The notes beneath the pieces were generated by a model, which was not told the DNA's origin, searched no databases, and saw nothing but the letters and a program-made list of their open reading frames with translations. A stretch of DNA of 37,637 nucleotides from Bacillota bacterium. Its GTDB lineage: Bacteria; Bacillota; Bacilli; Bacillales_A; Planococcaceae. Made by a program: the position numbers and the translations under genes. The DNA lies in the NCBI GenBank assembly GCA_023405135.1, contig JAEXYZ010000013.1:1-37637 (forward strand), in the 5' to 3' direction. This document shows positions 21,578-31,048 of this stretch, piece by piece (the first letter of the stretch is position 1; each line of letters starts with the position of its first letter).

Positions 21578-22837
21578 ATGGAATCGGTAGAAACCAATGT
21601 AAAGCGTGAAAGGCAAATAAAAGAATTTGATATAAATCAGATAAATAGACCGATAAAAATTAATTCACCTGATTTTGAAAATATTCTTCAAGAAATTAAA
21701 AGTGATGAGAATAAGCGACGGAATGCTAATACAAAAGAGAATCCTTATTATGCGATGAAATTAATCAGAGAATCAGGTTTAGGGGCAATTCAGTTGCCAG
21801 CAGAATTTGGAGGTAGTAATGCCAGTATTCGCGATCTATTTTATGTAGTGATTCGATTGGCTGAGGCCGACCCAGACGTAGCTCACATTCTTAGATTTCA
21901 CTATAGTTTTGTGGAACGGATTTTACGAGAATCAGATAGTGAAAAAGACAATAAAAATTTACTAGAAAAGATAGCATCAGGTGCGATCGTTGGTAATGCT
22001 CTTGCGGAAATCAATAATCGTAATGTAGGTGGGCAAGGAGTTTTTGATACAACTTTAACTCCAAACTTAGAAGGTTACCGACTGAACGGGACCAAGTATT
22101 TTAGTACAGGAACTCTTTATTCTGATTTAGTTGCGGTAACGGCATCAACACCAGAAGGAACTCCTGTTTCAGTAATCATACCAACAGAGCGTGAAGGTGT
22201 CTTTTTGGAGGATGATTGGGACGGCATAGGGCAAAAACTTACTGGAAGTGGAACAACACGTTTTCAAAACGTATTTGTATATAAAGAAGAAGTAAAGGAA
22301 TTATCCGAAAAGTCTACCCGATTTAGTTCTTTGCTCCAACTTTATTTACATGCAGTAATTGCAGGCATTCTTCGTAGTGTTGTTTCAGATGCAGCTAACT
22401 TAGTGAAAAATCGAAAACGCACATTTAGCTTTGCAGCAGCAGAACTTCCAAGAGAAGATCCACAGCTATTACAAGTTATCGGAGAGATTTCTAGTATCGC
22501 ATTTACTGCTGAAACGCTAGTTCTAATATCAGCTGATGCAGTTGATAATGCATCTAAATCAGCGGTTAACGGTGTAATTGATCATAGCTTAAGCCACCAT
22601 GCATCGTTACTAGCTGCTCAAACGAAAGTAATTGTAGATGAATTGGCTTTGAAAGCATCTACATTATTATTCGAAGTAGGAGGGGCATCAGCAACAAAGC
22701 AATCTGCACATTTGGATCGCCATTGGAGAAACATACGTACAATAGCTTCTCACAACCCAACTGTTTATAAAGCACGCGTTATTGGTGACTATAAAGTAAA
22801 TGGTAATGAGTTACCGCTAAAAAAAGGATATCTCTAA
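21578..22837 (+). CDS. DszC/SfnC-like flavin monooxygenase, copy 2
   Basis: The 419-residue protein is a clear paralogue of the preceding one, similar over the full length by eye (roughly two thirds identical), including DDWDGIGQKLTGSGTTRFQNV and HWRNIRTIASHNPTVYKAR. Differences cluster at the N-terminus and in the loop after AHILRFHYSFVERIL, where copy 1 has SHYRRVEQL; these lie near the expected active site and suggest different substrates. RBS AAAGGAG. Same operon, 134 bases after copy 1. Confidence 0.8.
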   Translation: MESVETNVKRERQIKEFDINQINRPIKINSPDFENILQEIKSDENKRRNANTKENPYYAMKLIRESGLGAIQLPAEFGGSNASIRDLFYVVIRLAEADPDVAHILRFHYSFVERILRESDSEKDNKNLLEKIASGAIVGNALAEINNRNVGGQGVFDTTLTPNLEGYRLNGTKYFSTGTLYSDLVAVTASTPEGTPVSVIIPTEREGVFLEDDWDGIGQKLTGSGTTRFQNVFVYKEEVKELSEKSTRFSSLLQLYLHAVIAGILRSVVSDAANLVKNRKRTFSFAAAELPREDPQLLQVIGEISSIAFTAETLVLISADAVDNASKSAVNGVIDHSLSHHASLLAAQTKVIVDELALKASTLLFEVGGASATKQSAHLDRHWRNIRTIASHNPTVYKARVIGDYKVNGNELPLKKGYL

Positions 22838-22912
22838 ACTATTGCTAATTTTGAGCAAAATTAAATTAAATATGATTGCCTATACTTGGTAAGAAATTGA
22901 AGGAGGACATGA

Positions 22913-23938
22913 ATGATAAAACTAGAGAATGTGAGTAAAACCTTTGAATATAACGGTAAAAAAGTTGAAGCAGTTAAAGATGTTTCCCTCCAAATCAATA
23001 AAGGCGACATTTTTGGCATTATAGGGTTTAGTGGTGCTGGAAAAAGTACATTAGTTAGATTAGTAAATTTACTTGAAAGCCCAACTAGTGGAAAAATCAC
23101 TGTAAATAACTTTGAGTTAAACACGATTTCTTCAAAGCAGTTGAGGCAATTAAGAAGAAAAATAGGAATGATTTTTCAATCCTTTAATTTATTTAATTCC
23201 CGAACCGTATTTGGAAATGTTGCTTATCCTTTAAAGCTAGAGAACAGGCCTAAGGAGGAGATTAATCAAAGAGTTACAGAATTATTGCGCTTTGTTGGTC
23301 TTGAAGATAAATCTGATAAATATCCAGAGCAACTATCAGGTGGTCAAAAACAAAGAGTTGGTATTGCAAGAGCATTAGCAACTTCGCCAGAAATTCTTTT
23401 GTGTGATGAAGCTACATCAGCTTTAGACCCTGAGACAACTAGTGAAATTTTAAGTTTATTGAAAAGAGTAAATGAAGAATACAATATTACTATTTTATTA
23501 ATCACTCATGAAATGAACGTGATTCGAAGTATTTGTAATCGTGTAGCGGTTATGGAAAATGGAAGAGTGATTGAAGAGGGGGATGTATATAAAATTTTTT
23601 CAGACCCACAAGAAAATACAACGAAGAATTTTATTAGCACGGTATTGAATGATAAATTATCGCCTCGATTACTTGAAAAATTGAAGAAAAAGCATCCAAG
23701 TAAGTTTTATAGAATTGTATTTTCAGGAGAAGCAACAAGTGAACCAATTCTATCAGAAGTTACTAGTAAACATAATGTTAAATTTAATATTATTTATGGC
23801 AGCATTCATGAGCTTCAAAATCAGTTATTTGGAAATTTAATTGTTGAATTTATTGGAGATGAAATAATAGTGGGGGAAGTTTTGAATGAACTAAATAATG
23901 TTTTGGAAGTAAAGGAGGTACCACTAGATGAAGGTTGA
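22913..23938 (+). CDS. metN: MetN-type ABC transporter ATPase
   Basis: The 341-residue ATPase energises the uptake system with the next two genes. Walker A GFSGAGKST lies at 38-46, signature LSGGQKQR near 142, Walker B LLCDEATSALDPE, switch His in LLITHEMN. The last ~80 residues (KFYRIVFSGEATSEPI..., FGNLIVEFIGDEI) are the NIL domain that binds methionine in MetN and regulates transport. The start ATG follows AAGGAGG. The stop overlaps metI by 11 bases. Family symbol given; because the operon is devoted to other sulfur compounds and no S-box is visible, the real substrate may be an organosulfur compound instead of methionine. Confidence 0.85.
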   Translation: MIKLENVSKTFEYNGKKVEAVKDVSLQINKGDIFGIIGFSGAGKSTLVRLVNLLESPTSGKITVNNFELNTISSKQLRQLRRKIGMIFQSFNLFNSRTVFGNVAYPLKLENRPKEEINQRVTELLRFVGLEDKSDKYPEQLSGGQKQRVGIARALATSPEILLCDEATSALDPETTSEILSLLKRVNEEYNITILLITHEMNVIRSICNRVAVMENGRVIEEGDVYKIFSDPQENTTKNFISTVLNDKLSPRLLEKLKKKHPSKFYRIVFSGEATSEPILSEVTSKHNVKFNIIYGSIHELQNQLFGNLIVEFIGDEIIVGEVLNELNNVLEVKEVPLDEG

Positions 23939-24590
23939 TTGGAGTACATTTTGGCCAAGAATAATTGAAGCAACGGGTGAAACCATTACAATGGTTATTT
24001 TGACTTTAATTTTTGGAAGTATTATTGGGGTCATATTAGGATTATTATTATTTGTTACCCGTAAAGGAAATATTTTAGAAAACAAAATAATTTCTATAAT
24101 TTTGAATGTACTTATCAACATTATTAGACCTATACCTTTTATCATCTTCTTAGTCGCTATTAGCCCACTCACACGTCTAATTATGGGAACTACAATTGGG
24201 ACATTCGCGGCAGTATTCCCAATGACGATTGCAGCCTCGTTTGCTATTGCAAGAGTAGTAGAGAATAACTTAGTATCTATTGATCCAGGAATTATTGAGG
24301 CTTCAAAAGCAATGGGAGCAACTCCTTTTCAAATTATTTTTGGAGTTCTAATTCCAGAAGCGTTAGGGCCTTTAATTTTAGGAATAACATTTATTACTGT
24401 TGGACTCATTGATTTTTCAGCCATGGCAGGAACTGTTGGTGGTGGAGGACTTGGAGATTTATCTATGACGTATGGTTATCAGCGATTTGATACATCTGTT
24501 ATGGTTGTTACAGTCATTATACTAATTCTCCTTGTTCAAATTTCGCAATTTTTAGGAAATATGCTATCAAGAGTCTTTTTACGTAGATAG
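23928..24590 (+). CDS. metI: MetI-type ABC transporter permease
   Basis: The 220-residue membrane protein has five predicted helices and the permease coupling motif EASKAMGATPFQIIFGVLIPEA that contacts the ATPase. The end GTVGGGGLGDLSMTYGYQRF is typical of MetI. It starts inside metN with RBS AAAGGAGGT and so is translationally coupled. 32 bases to metQ. Confidence 0.88.
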   Translation: MKVDWSTFWPRIIEATGETITMVILTLIFGSIIGVILGLLLFVTRKGNILENKIISIILNVLINIIRPIPFIIFLVAISPLTRLIMGTTIGTFAAVFPMTIAASFAIARVVENNLVSIDPGIIEASKAMGATPFQIIFGVLIPEALGPLILGITFITVGLIDFSAMAGTVGGGGLGDLSMTYGYQRFDTSVMVVTVIILILLVQISQFLGNMLSRVFLRR

Positions 24591-24622
24591 ATTACAAATA
24601 AATAATTTAAGGTGGAAAAATT

Positions 24623-25495
24623 ATGAAAAGAAAATTATTGATTTTATTTTTGGCCATTTTAGTAATTGGTACTCTAACTGCTTGTAACAATGAAAAAGAT
24701 GAGATTGTTACAGTGAAAGTAGGAGTTACCGGCTCTGATGGACAATATTGGGAGATTATTAAGGAGAAAGCTTTAGAAAAAAATATTAACGTAGAATTAG
24801 TAGAGTTCTCGGATTATATTTTACCAAATACTGCATTAGTAAACGGTGAAGTGGATATTAATTCATTTCAACATTTAGCATTTTTAAGTCAATTTATAGC
24901 AGAAAATGATGCGGATATTGTACCAATTGGTTCAACTGTAGTTGCACCTTTAGGTTTATATTCAGAAAAATATAAGGAGGTATCTGAAATACCTGATGGA
25001 TCAAAAATTGCTGTACCTAATGACCCTGCTAATTTAGGTAGAGGGTTAAAGGTTCTTCAACAAGCGGGATTGATTGAGTTAACGAAAGATGTAGGTCTTT
25101 ATCCAACAGTGAAAGATATCGTTAGTAATCCGAAAAACTTAGAAATTGTTGAAGTTGTTGCACAACAAACTCCTCGAGTATTACCAGATGTAGCTGCCTC
25201 TATAATTAATGGAGGGATTGCTGGTCAAGCTGGATATGAACTTGCAGACGCAATATTCCATGATGACCCAAATAGTCCTGATACTCGTCCATATGTTAAC
25301 GTTTTTGCAACTTTAGGTAAGAACAAAGATAATGAAGCATTTAAAACTATTGCTGATTTATATCTTACAGATGAAGTAGCGAAGGCAGTAGAAGAAGATA
25401 CAAAAGGGGCAAGTGTAGTAACGAAAGTCGAAGTATCAGAGCTTCAAAGTGAGTTAGATAAATTAGTTGATAATATTAGACAAGGTAAGGAATAA
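24623..25495 (+). CDS. metQ: MetQ/NlpA-type substrate-binding lipoprotein
   Basis: The 290-residue lipoprotein has a signal peptide ending in the lipobox LTAC (Cys21) and then the NlpA/MetQ fold: VKVGVTGSDGQYWEII, VELVEFSDYILPNTALVNGEVDINSFQH in parts, and PNDPANLGRGLKVLQQAGLI. It captures the substrate outside the membrane for MetNI. Ligand-site residues cannot be judged without a structure-based comparison. Confidence 0.85.
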   Translation: MKRKLLILFLAILVIGTLTACNNEKDEIVTVKVGVTGSDGQYWEIIKEKALEKNINVELVEFSDYILPNTALVNGEVDINSFQHLAFLSQFIAENDADIVPIGSTVVAPLGLYSEKYKEVSEIPDGSKIAVPNDPANLGRGLKVLQQAGLIELTKDVGLYPTVKDIVSNPKNLEIVEVVAQQTPRVLPDVAASIINGGIAGQAGYELADAIFHDDPNSPDTRPYVNVFATLGKNKDNEAFKTIADLYLTDEVAKAVEEDTKGASVVTKVEVSELQSELDKLVDNIRQGKE

Positions 25496-25568
25496 AGAAA
25501 CTTTAAATGTCTATAGATTGTGAGTGAAGGAAAACTAAGTCTTTTGTATTGGGAAAGGAGTGGAGAAT

Positions 25569-26957
25569 TTGGTGAAACAGATCATATTAAATCTTTTTGA
25601 TATGGCAGGGGCTATGCATAATTCTCACGGCTTATGGAAGCATCCTCAAAATAAACGTCATCTTGTTTATAATGATTTGAATTATTGGATTGAGTTAGGA
25701 AAATTACTCGAAAAGGGAAAGTTTGATTCAATCTTCTTTGCAGATGTAGCTGGGGTATATGATGTTTATCGAAATAGCAAAGATCCTGCAATTCGAGATG
25801 GAGTTCAAGTACCTCTAAATGACCCGGCATTTATTGTTCCAGCGATGGCAGCTGCCACAGAGCATTTGTCTTTTGTTGTAACTGTTAGTACTACTTATGA
25901 ACATCCTTTTTCAAATGCACGACGTTTTTCAACATTAGATCATTTTACAAATGGGCGTGTTGCTTGGAATATTGTTACATCTTATTTACCAAACGCTGCG
26001 CAAAACTATGGTCAAAAAGAGATGATTAAACATGATCAACGTTATGAAATAGCGGATGAATTTTTAGAAGTTTCATATAAACTTTGGGAAAGCAGCTGGG
26101 AAGATAATGCTTTTATTGGGGATACAGAAAATGAAATTTTATTTGATCCAGCAAAGGTGCATGAAATAAATCATAATGGAACATTTTTCAGTGTAAAGGG
26201 TCCTCATTTAACATATCCCTCTAAACAGCGAACACCAGTTATTTTTCAAGCTGGAGCATCTGAAAAAGGGAGAGAATTTTCAGCTAAGCATGCAGAGTGT
26301 GTATTTGTAAGTGGTTCAACGCCTGATAAATTAAAATTTTATATAGAAGATATTAAAGAAAGAGCTAAAAAATATGGTCGAGATCCTGATAATATCAAAA
26401 CATTTACTTTTTTAAATGTAATTGTTGCGAAAAACACTGAGGAAGCTGAATTAAAATTTGAACAATATAGTCAATTGTGGAGTAGTGAAGCAGCTAAAGC
26501 ACAATATGGTGGTTCATCTGGATATGATTTAGCAAAATATACGGATAAGGAAGCGTTATTTGAATATCAACATACTGAACATGGTCAAACTCGAGCAGCA
26601 TCATTGACGAAAGATGCACCTAAAAAATTAACTGTTCAAGAAGTATTAAATAAGTTTGAAATAATTGATAGAAATCATGTTTTAGTTGGTAATCCATCTG
26701 AAGTAGCAGATGCTATCCAATTTCAATTTGAAGAAACCGGAATTGATGGTTTTAACCTTGCACATTTTGTTACACCTAGTGATATTGAAGAATTTATTGA
26801 TTTAGTTGTGCCAGAACTTCAAAAAAGAGGAATCTACAAAGATGATTATGTAGAAGGTACTTTAAGAGAAAAAATATTTGGAGAAGGGCGAAATCTATTA
26901 CCAAATGATCATATAGGAGCAAAATATCGAACGATTAATTTAAAAGCAAAATCTTAA
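25569..26957 (+). CDS. DszA/NtaA-family FMN monooxygenase
   Basis: TTG 25569 (or GTG 25572) is preferred: AAAGGAG ends 8 bases before. The ~462-residue protein is a bacterial luciferase-like TIM barrel of the NtaA/SnaA/DszA group. It shares with DszA a HSHGLWKHP-like start, ERGKFD-like LEKGKFDSIFFAD, TLDHFTNGRVAWNIVTS, YEIADEFLEVSYKLWES, VHEINHNGTFFSVKGP and PVIFQAGASEKGREFSAKHAE. DszA oxidises sulfones and releases sulfinate; with the DszC-like genes before it a sulfide-sulfoxide-sulfone-sulfinate route is plausible. It needs FMNH2; no reductase lies in the operon. Confidence 0.82.
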   Translation: MVKQIILNLFDMAGAMHNSHGLWKHPQNKRHLVYNDLNYWIELGKLLEKGKFDSIFFADVAGVYDVYRNSKDPAIRDGVQVPLNDPAFIVPAMAAATEHLSFVVTVSTTYEHPFSNARRFSTLDHFTNGRVAWNIVTSYLPNAAQNYGQKEMIKHDQRYEIADEFLEVSYKLWESSWEDNAFIGDTENEILFDPAKVHEINHNGTFFSVKGPHLTYPSKQRTPVIFQAGASEKGREFSAKHAECVFVSGSTPDKLKFYIEDIKERAKKYGRDPDNIKTFTFLNVIVAKNTEEAELKFEQYSQLWSSEAAKAQYGGSSGYDLAKYTDKEALFEYQHTEHGQTRAASLTKDAPKKLTVQEVLNKFEIIDRNHVLVGNPSEVADAIQFQFEETGIDGFNLAHFVTPSDIEEFIDLVVPELQKRGIYKDDYVEGTLREKIFGEGRNLLPNDHIGAKYRTINLKAKS

Positions 26958-26993
26958 TTTACTAGGTTTGTTTCTAATTATATGGGGGTAACT

Positions 26994-27989
26994 ATGGATT
27001 TTACTACGATTGGAAAGACTGGTATTCATGTTTCAAATCTATGTTTTGGCACTATGTCATTTGGTGGTAATGCAGATGAAGAAACATCGATTGCCATGTA
27101 TAAACAATGCCGAGCAGCTGGAATTAACTTTTTTGATACTGCGAATGTCTATAATGGAGGTCTATCCGAGGAAATATTAGGAAAATGTATTTCTGGTCAT
27201 AGAGATGAAGTTGTGTTAACTTCAAAAGCTGGTCTACCAACTGGAAATAATATGAATAGCGGTGGCTTATCTAGAAGAAATCTTTTTCTTTCAATCGAAC
27301 AAAGTTTAAAAAGATTGGGTACGGATCGAATTGAATTTTACTTTGTTCATTTATTTGATGACTATACACATATCGAAGAAGTCGTTAGAGCTCTAGATGA
27401 TTTACAAAAGCAGGGTAAAATTTTATTTCCAGCAGTAAGTAATTGGGCGGCCTGGCAAATTGCAAAAGCATTAGGAATTTCAGAAAAGGAGCTTCTCGCA
27501 CGTTTTGAATTAATTCAACCGATGTATAATCTTGTGAAACGTCAAGCAGAAGTTGAAATTTTTCCATTAGCACGTTCTGAACAATTAGGTGTTATCACCT
27601 ATAGTCCTCTTGGCGGGGGATTATTAACTGGTAAGTATAGCAATAAACAAAAAAGACCAGAGCAAGGTAGATTAATTGAACAAAAAAATTATGAAAAAAG
27701 GTATGGTAAACCTTATTATCATAATATTGCAGATCAATTTACTGAGCTAGCTTCTCAATGGGGATATCATCCTGCTTCATTGGCAGTCTCATGGGTTTTA
27801 AATCATCCTGATGTAACTGCTCCAATAATAGGTGCTCGAAACCCAGAGCAACTCGCTTTATCCATTGCGGGAGCAGAGATTTCTCTAAGTCGTACTGAAA
27901 GGGAACAAATTACGGCATTAACGATTGCTCCTTCTTTACCAACGGATCATGACCCTGATGAAGACCTATTTAATAAATATAAAAAGTAA
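26994..27989 (+). CDS. Aldo/keto reductase
   Basis: ATG 26994 is chosen because GGGGGT lies just before it; ATG 26982 precedes this RBS. The 331-residue NADPH-dependent enzyme has the full catalytic set: Asp48, Tyr53 (FFDTANVYNGG), Lys78 (LTSKAG) and His119 (FYFVHLFDD). The end SWVLNHPDVTAPIIGARNPEQL binds NADPH. In this operon it may reduce the aldehyde or ketone released when the C-S bond is cut, an inference from context. Confidence 0.82.
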   Translation: MDFTTIGKTGIHVSNLCFGTMSFGGNADEETSIAMYKQCRAAGINFFDTANVYNGGLSEEILGKCISGHRDEVVLTSKAGLPTGNNMNSGGLSRRNLFLSIEQSLKRLGTDRIEFYFVHLFDDYTHIEEVVRALDDLQKQGKILFPAVSNWAAWQIAKALGISEKELLARFELIQPMYNLVKRQAEVEIFPLARSEQLGVITYSPLGGGLLTGKYSNKQKRPEQGRLIEQKNYEKRYGKPYYHNIADQFTELASQWGYHPASLAVSWVLNHPDVTAPIIGARNPEQLALSIAGAEISLSRTEREQITALTIAPSLPTDHDPDEDLFNKYKK

Positions 27990-28046
27990 TAATGACTCAT
28001 TAAATAAATTTATTTATATATTCTCGTATTTTTAGGAGGAAGAAAT

Positions 28047-29159
28047 ATGGAAATTTTTTGGTTTATCCCAACAAATGGTGATTTTCGACAGTTAAATGCT
28101 AGTGAGGGAATACGTTCTGCAACCTTTAATTACTGTAAACAAATTGCACAGGCTGTTGATGATTTAGGGTATACTGGAGTATTAATTCCGACGGGTAAAA
28201 CTTGTGAAGAAGGGTTTATTGTAGCTTCAACATTAGTACCTTTAACAAAAAATTTAAAATATTTAGTTGCAGTACGTCCAGGTTTAATGTCACCTAGCTT
28301 TGCAGCACGTATGTCAGCTACTTTAGATCGTTTTTCAAATGGTCGCTTACTTATTAATGTTGTAGCGGGGGGAGACCCAGTGGAACTTGCTGGAGAAGGA
28401 GTATTTTTAAATCATGATGAACGTTATGAACTAACGGATGAATTTTTAACTATTTGGCGTCAATTATTTACTGAGCAACAAGTAAATCTAGAAGGTGAAT
28501 ATTTAAAAATAGAAGGTGGGCAGTTACCTTATCCAACGGTGCAAAAACCATATCCACCACTTTACTTCGGTGGTTCGTCGCCTGCTGCATTAGATGTTGC
28601 AGCAGAACATGTCGATGTTTACTTAACGTGGGGAGAGCCTCCTGCACAAGTAGAGGAAAAAATTAACAAAGTGCGTAAGCTTGCTGAAGCACAAGGACGT
28701 AAGGTGAAATTCGGTATTCGTTTACATGTAATTGTTCGTCCAACTGAAGAGGAAGCATGGGAAGCAGCAAACAAATTAATCGAGCACGTTGATGATGAAA
28801 CAATTGCTCAGGCCCAAAAAATATTTAATCGGATGGATTCAGAAGGACAGCGTTTAATGACGAATCTACATAAAGGAGATAAGTCAAAATTAGAAGTAAG
28901 TCCAAATCTTTGGGCAGGAGTTGGTTTAGTCCGAACAGGTGCAGGTACAGCACTAGTTGGTGACCCAAACACAGTTGCAGCACGTATGAAAGAATATGCT
29001 GATCTCGGTATTGAAACCTTTATCTTATCAGGATATCCGCATTTAGAAGAAGCATATACTACAGCGGAATTATTATTCCCTAAACTTCCAATTGAAAGAA
29101 AAGATACATCTAATCAACGAGTGTTTCTTAGTCCGTTTGGCGGAGATATTAAAAATTAA
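28047..29159 (+). CDS. ssuD: FMNH2-dependent alkanesulfonate monooxygenase SsuD
   Basis: The 370-residue protein is close to E. coli SsuD over its full length: FWFIPTNGDFRQL, GYTGVLIPTGKTCEE with Cys53 (Cys54 in E. coli), LDRFSNGRLLINVVAGGDP, ERYELTDEFLTIWRQL, PYPPLYFGGSSPAA, VDVYLTWGEPP, KFGIRLHVIVRPTEEEAW with the active-site Arg and His, and ISHLDDETIA-like LIEHVDDETIAQAQ. It converts sulfonates to aldehyde and sulfite. The usual partner SsuE is not in the window. RBS AGGAGGAAG. Last gene of the operon, before a terminator. Confidence 0.93.
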   Translation: MEIFWFIPTNGDFRQLNASEGIRSATFNYCKQIAQAVDDLGYTGVLIPTGKTCEEGFIVASTLVPLTKNLKYLVAVRPGLMSPSFAARMSATLDRFSNGRLLINVVAGGDPVELAGEGVFLNHDERYELTDEFLTIWRQLFTEQQVNLEGEYLKIEGGQLPYPTVQKPYPPLYFGGSSPAALDVAAEHVDVYLTWGEPPAQVEEKINKVRKLAEAQGRKVKFGIRLHVIVRPTEEEAWEAANKLIEHVDDETIAQAQKIFNRMDSEGQRLMTNLHKGDKSKLEVSPNLWAGVGLVRTGAGTALVGDPNTVAARMKEYADLGIETFILSGYPHLEEAYTTAELLFPKLPIERKDTSNQRVFLSPFGGDIKN

Positions 29160-29210
29160 AGTGTTTGCTAAATAAAAGTTACTTAATTAAAACATCGATT
29201 ACAAAAAAAT

Positions 29211-29262
29211 AAACAGCTGTTAAATGAGTCTATAATAAACTTACTTTAACAGCCGTTTTTTT
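29211..29262. terminator. Terminator between ssuD and cysC
   Basis: AAACAGCTGTTAAA and TTTAACAGCCGTTT form a 14-bp stem with one mismatch around 20 bases, with seven T on the plus strand and A-rich sequence on the other side. It separates converging operons. Confidence 0.75.
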
Positions 29263-29275
29263 AGTTGAAAATGAA

Positions 29276-29872
29276 TTATTTAATATAGTTTTTCGAAGTT
29301 AAAAATTGAATAATTTGTTCTGAGCACTCTTCAATAGAAAAATCCTCGCTATCTACAATGATTTCCGGGTTATCTGGTGCCTCATAGGGTGCGCTAATAC
29401 CTGTAAAATTTTTAATTTCCTCATTGCGTGCTTTTTTGTAAAGACCTTTTGGATCTCTTCGCTCACATTCTTCAATAGAGCACTTTACGTATACTTCAAC
29501 AAATTCGCCATCTTCAACAAGGGCTCTTACTACATTGCGATCCTCTTTATATGGTGAGATAAATGCCGTTAAAACGATTTGACCACTTTCTACAAACAGC
29601 TTTGATACTTCACCAATTCTTCGAATGTTTTCTTTACGGGATTCTTCATCAAACCCTAAATTTTTATTTAAACCGTGACGGATATTATCGCCATCTAATA
29701 CGAATGAGTGATTTCCGCGTTCAAATAATTTTCTAGCAACTGCATTAGCAATTGAGGATTTTCCTGATGCAGATAGTCCTGTGAACCATAGTATAAAACT
29801 ATGATGTTCATTTTTTTCTCTTCTTTCTGATTTACTAATAGATGCTTCATGCCAAACGATATTTGTACTCAA
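29276..29872 (-). CDS. cysC: Adenylylsulfate (APS) kinase
   Basis: TTG at 29872 is preferred: AGAGGTG lies 7-8 bases before it and the protein then begins MSTNIVWHEASIS like Bacillus CysC; GTG 29881 overlaps the RBS. The 198-residue enzyme phosphorylates APS to PAPS. P-loop GLSASGKS is at 32-39, DGDNIRHGLNKNLGF follows, then ENIRRIGEVSKLF and the lid GLYKKARNEEIKNFTGI. It follows sat after a few bases. Because the CysH here has APS-reductase cysteines, PAPS may be used for other ends or both substrates are reduced. Confidence 0.92.
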   Translation of the reverse strand: MSTNIVWHEASISKSERREKNEHHSFILWFTGLSASGKSSIANAVARKLFERGNHSFVLDGDNIRHGLNKNLGFDEESRKENIRRIGEVSKLFVESGQIVLTAFISPYKEDRNVVRALVEDGEFVEVYVKCSIEECERRDPKGLYKKARNEEIKNFTGISAPYEAPDNPEIIVDSEDFSIEECSEQIIQFLTSKNYIK

Positions 29873-29887
29873 AATTGCCACCTCTTT

Positions 29888-31027
29888 TTATGATTGAACT
29901 GTTTGTCGTAATCCACGAATTAATACTTCAACTACTTCTTTTCGGCTAAATGTACTTGGTGGAATTTCTCCATTGCGTAACAATTCTCTTACTTTTGTAC
30001 CTGATAAAATTACACGAGAAGAAGCATCGTGTGGGCAAGTTTTCGTTGTAGCCATTCCTTCGCAAGCAGTGCAATAGAAGCTATGCTCGAATTTTAATGG
30101 CGTAATACCAATTTCTTCAGGAGCAAAATTATCGAAAATCTTTTGCGCATCATATGTTCCATAATAATCGCCAACACCTGCATGGTCACGGCCGACAATG
30201 AAATGTGTACAACCATAATTTTTACGAACAAGCGCATGGAAAATTGCTTCTCTTGGACCTGCATAGCGCATTGCAGCAAGGAAAACACCTAGTTGAACAC
30301 GCTCTTTTGGATAATATTTATCAAGTAACACTTCATAGCTTTCCATACGAATATTTGCAGGAATATCATCTGATTTTGTTTCACCAACTAATGGGTTTAG
30401 GAAAAGACCGTCAACGATTTCTAAAGCGATTTTTTGAATGTATTCATGTGCACGGTGTACAGGGTTTCTAGTTTGGAATCCGACAACTGTGTTCCAGCCC
30501 TTTTCTTCAAATAATGCTCTCGTTTCTTTTGGTTCAAAGCTATGAGCAGGGAATTCTTTTTCCGCTTTTTTTAATAAAGTTGTTTTCCCGCCTACATAAG
30601 TATTTGGTCGTTCAAATAGTTTTTTTACGCCAGGGTGGTTAAGGTCATTAGTTCCATACACTAATAATGCTTCTACATTTTTATCTGGTGAATAAATGTC
30701 GTTAATTTCGATTAACCCATAAACTTCTCCATTAAAAGTCAATTTTGCTTTTTCTCCAACTTTTAAACTGGAAGCTACTTCATCGATTACAGGCAATGTA
30801 ATAGGAATACTCCAAACAAGGCCAGAAGAAAGTCGCATTTTTTCAACAACGTTTTCATAATCCGCTTTTGATAAAAATCCTTCTAGTGGACTGTATGCAC
30901 CTATTCCAATTAATTCGAGATCACTAAGTGCAATTGCATCAAGTTGAATTTCCTTCTCAATATTTTCAATCGATTCATTTGGGTTGTAAGAATAAACTAG
31001 TTTGCCTCCATGTGGTTGAATACTCAT
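29888..31027 (-). CDS. sat: Sulfate adenylyltransferase (ATP sulfurylase)
   Basis: The 379-residue enzyme activates sulfate with ATP to APS. Motif QTRNPVHRAHE (185-195) and VGRDHAGVG (about 278-286) bind ATP; the family's C-terminal zinc-type cysteines occur in FYCTACEGMATTKTCPH. It is a single-function bacterial Sat without kinase domain; the kinase is the next gene. RBS AGGAGG. A 140-base structured repeat separates it from cysH upstream. Confidence 0.93.
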   Translation of the reverse strand: MSIQPHGGKLVYSYNPNESIENIEKEIQLDAIALSDLELIGIGAYSPLEGFLSKADYENVVEKMRLSSGLVWSIPITLPVIDEVASSLKVGEKAKLTFNGEVYGLIEINDIYSPDKNVEALLVYGTNDLNHPGVKKLFERPNTYVGGKTTLLKKAEKEFPAHSFEPKETRALFEEKGWNTVVGFQTRNPVHRAHEYIQKIALEIVDGLFLNPLVGETKSDDIPANIRMESYEVLLDKYYPKERVQLGVFLAAMRYAGPREAIFHALVRKNYGCTHFIVGRDHAGVGDYYGTYDAQKIFDNFAPEEIGITPLKFEHSFYCTACEGMATTKTCPHDASSRVILSGTKVRELLRNGEIPPSTFSRKEVVEVLIRGLRQTVQS

Positions 31028-31048
31028 GTTTTAGTTCCTCCTAATAAT

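Noticed and set aside
22913..25495. Firm assignment as methionine importer
   Set aside because: Family membership is clear, but operon context and missing S-box leave the substrate open.
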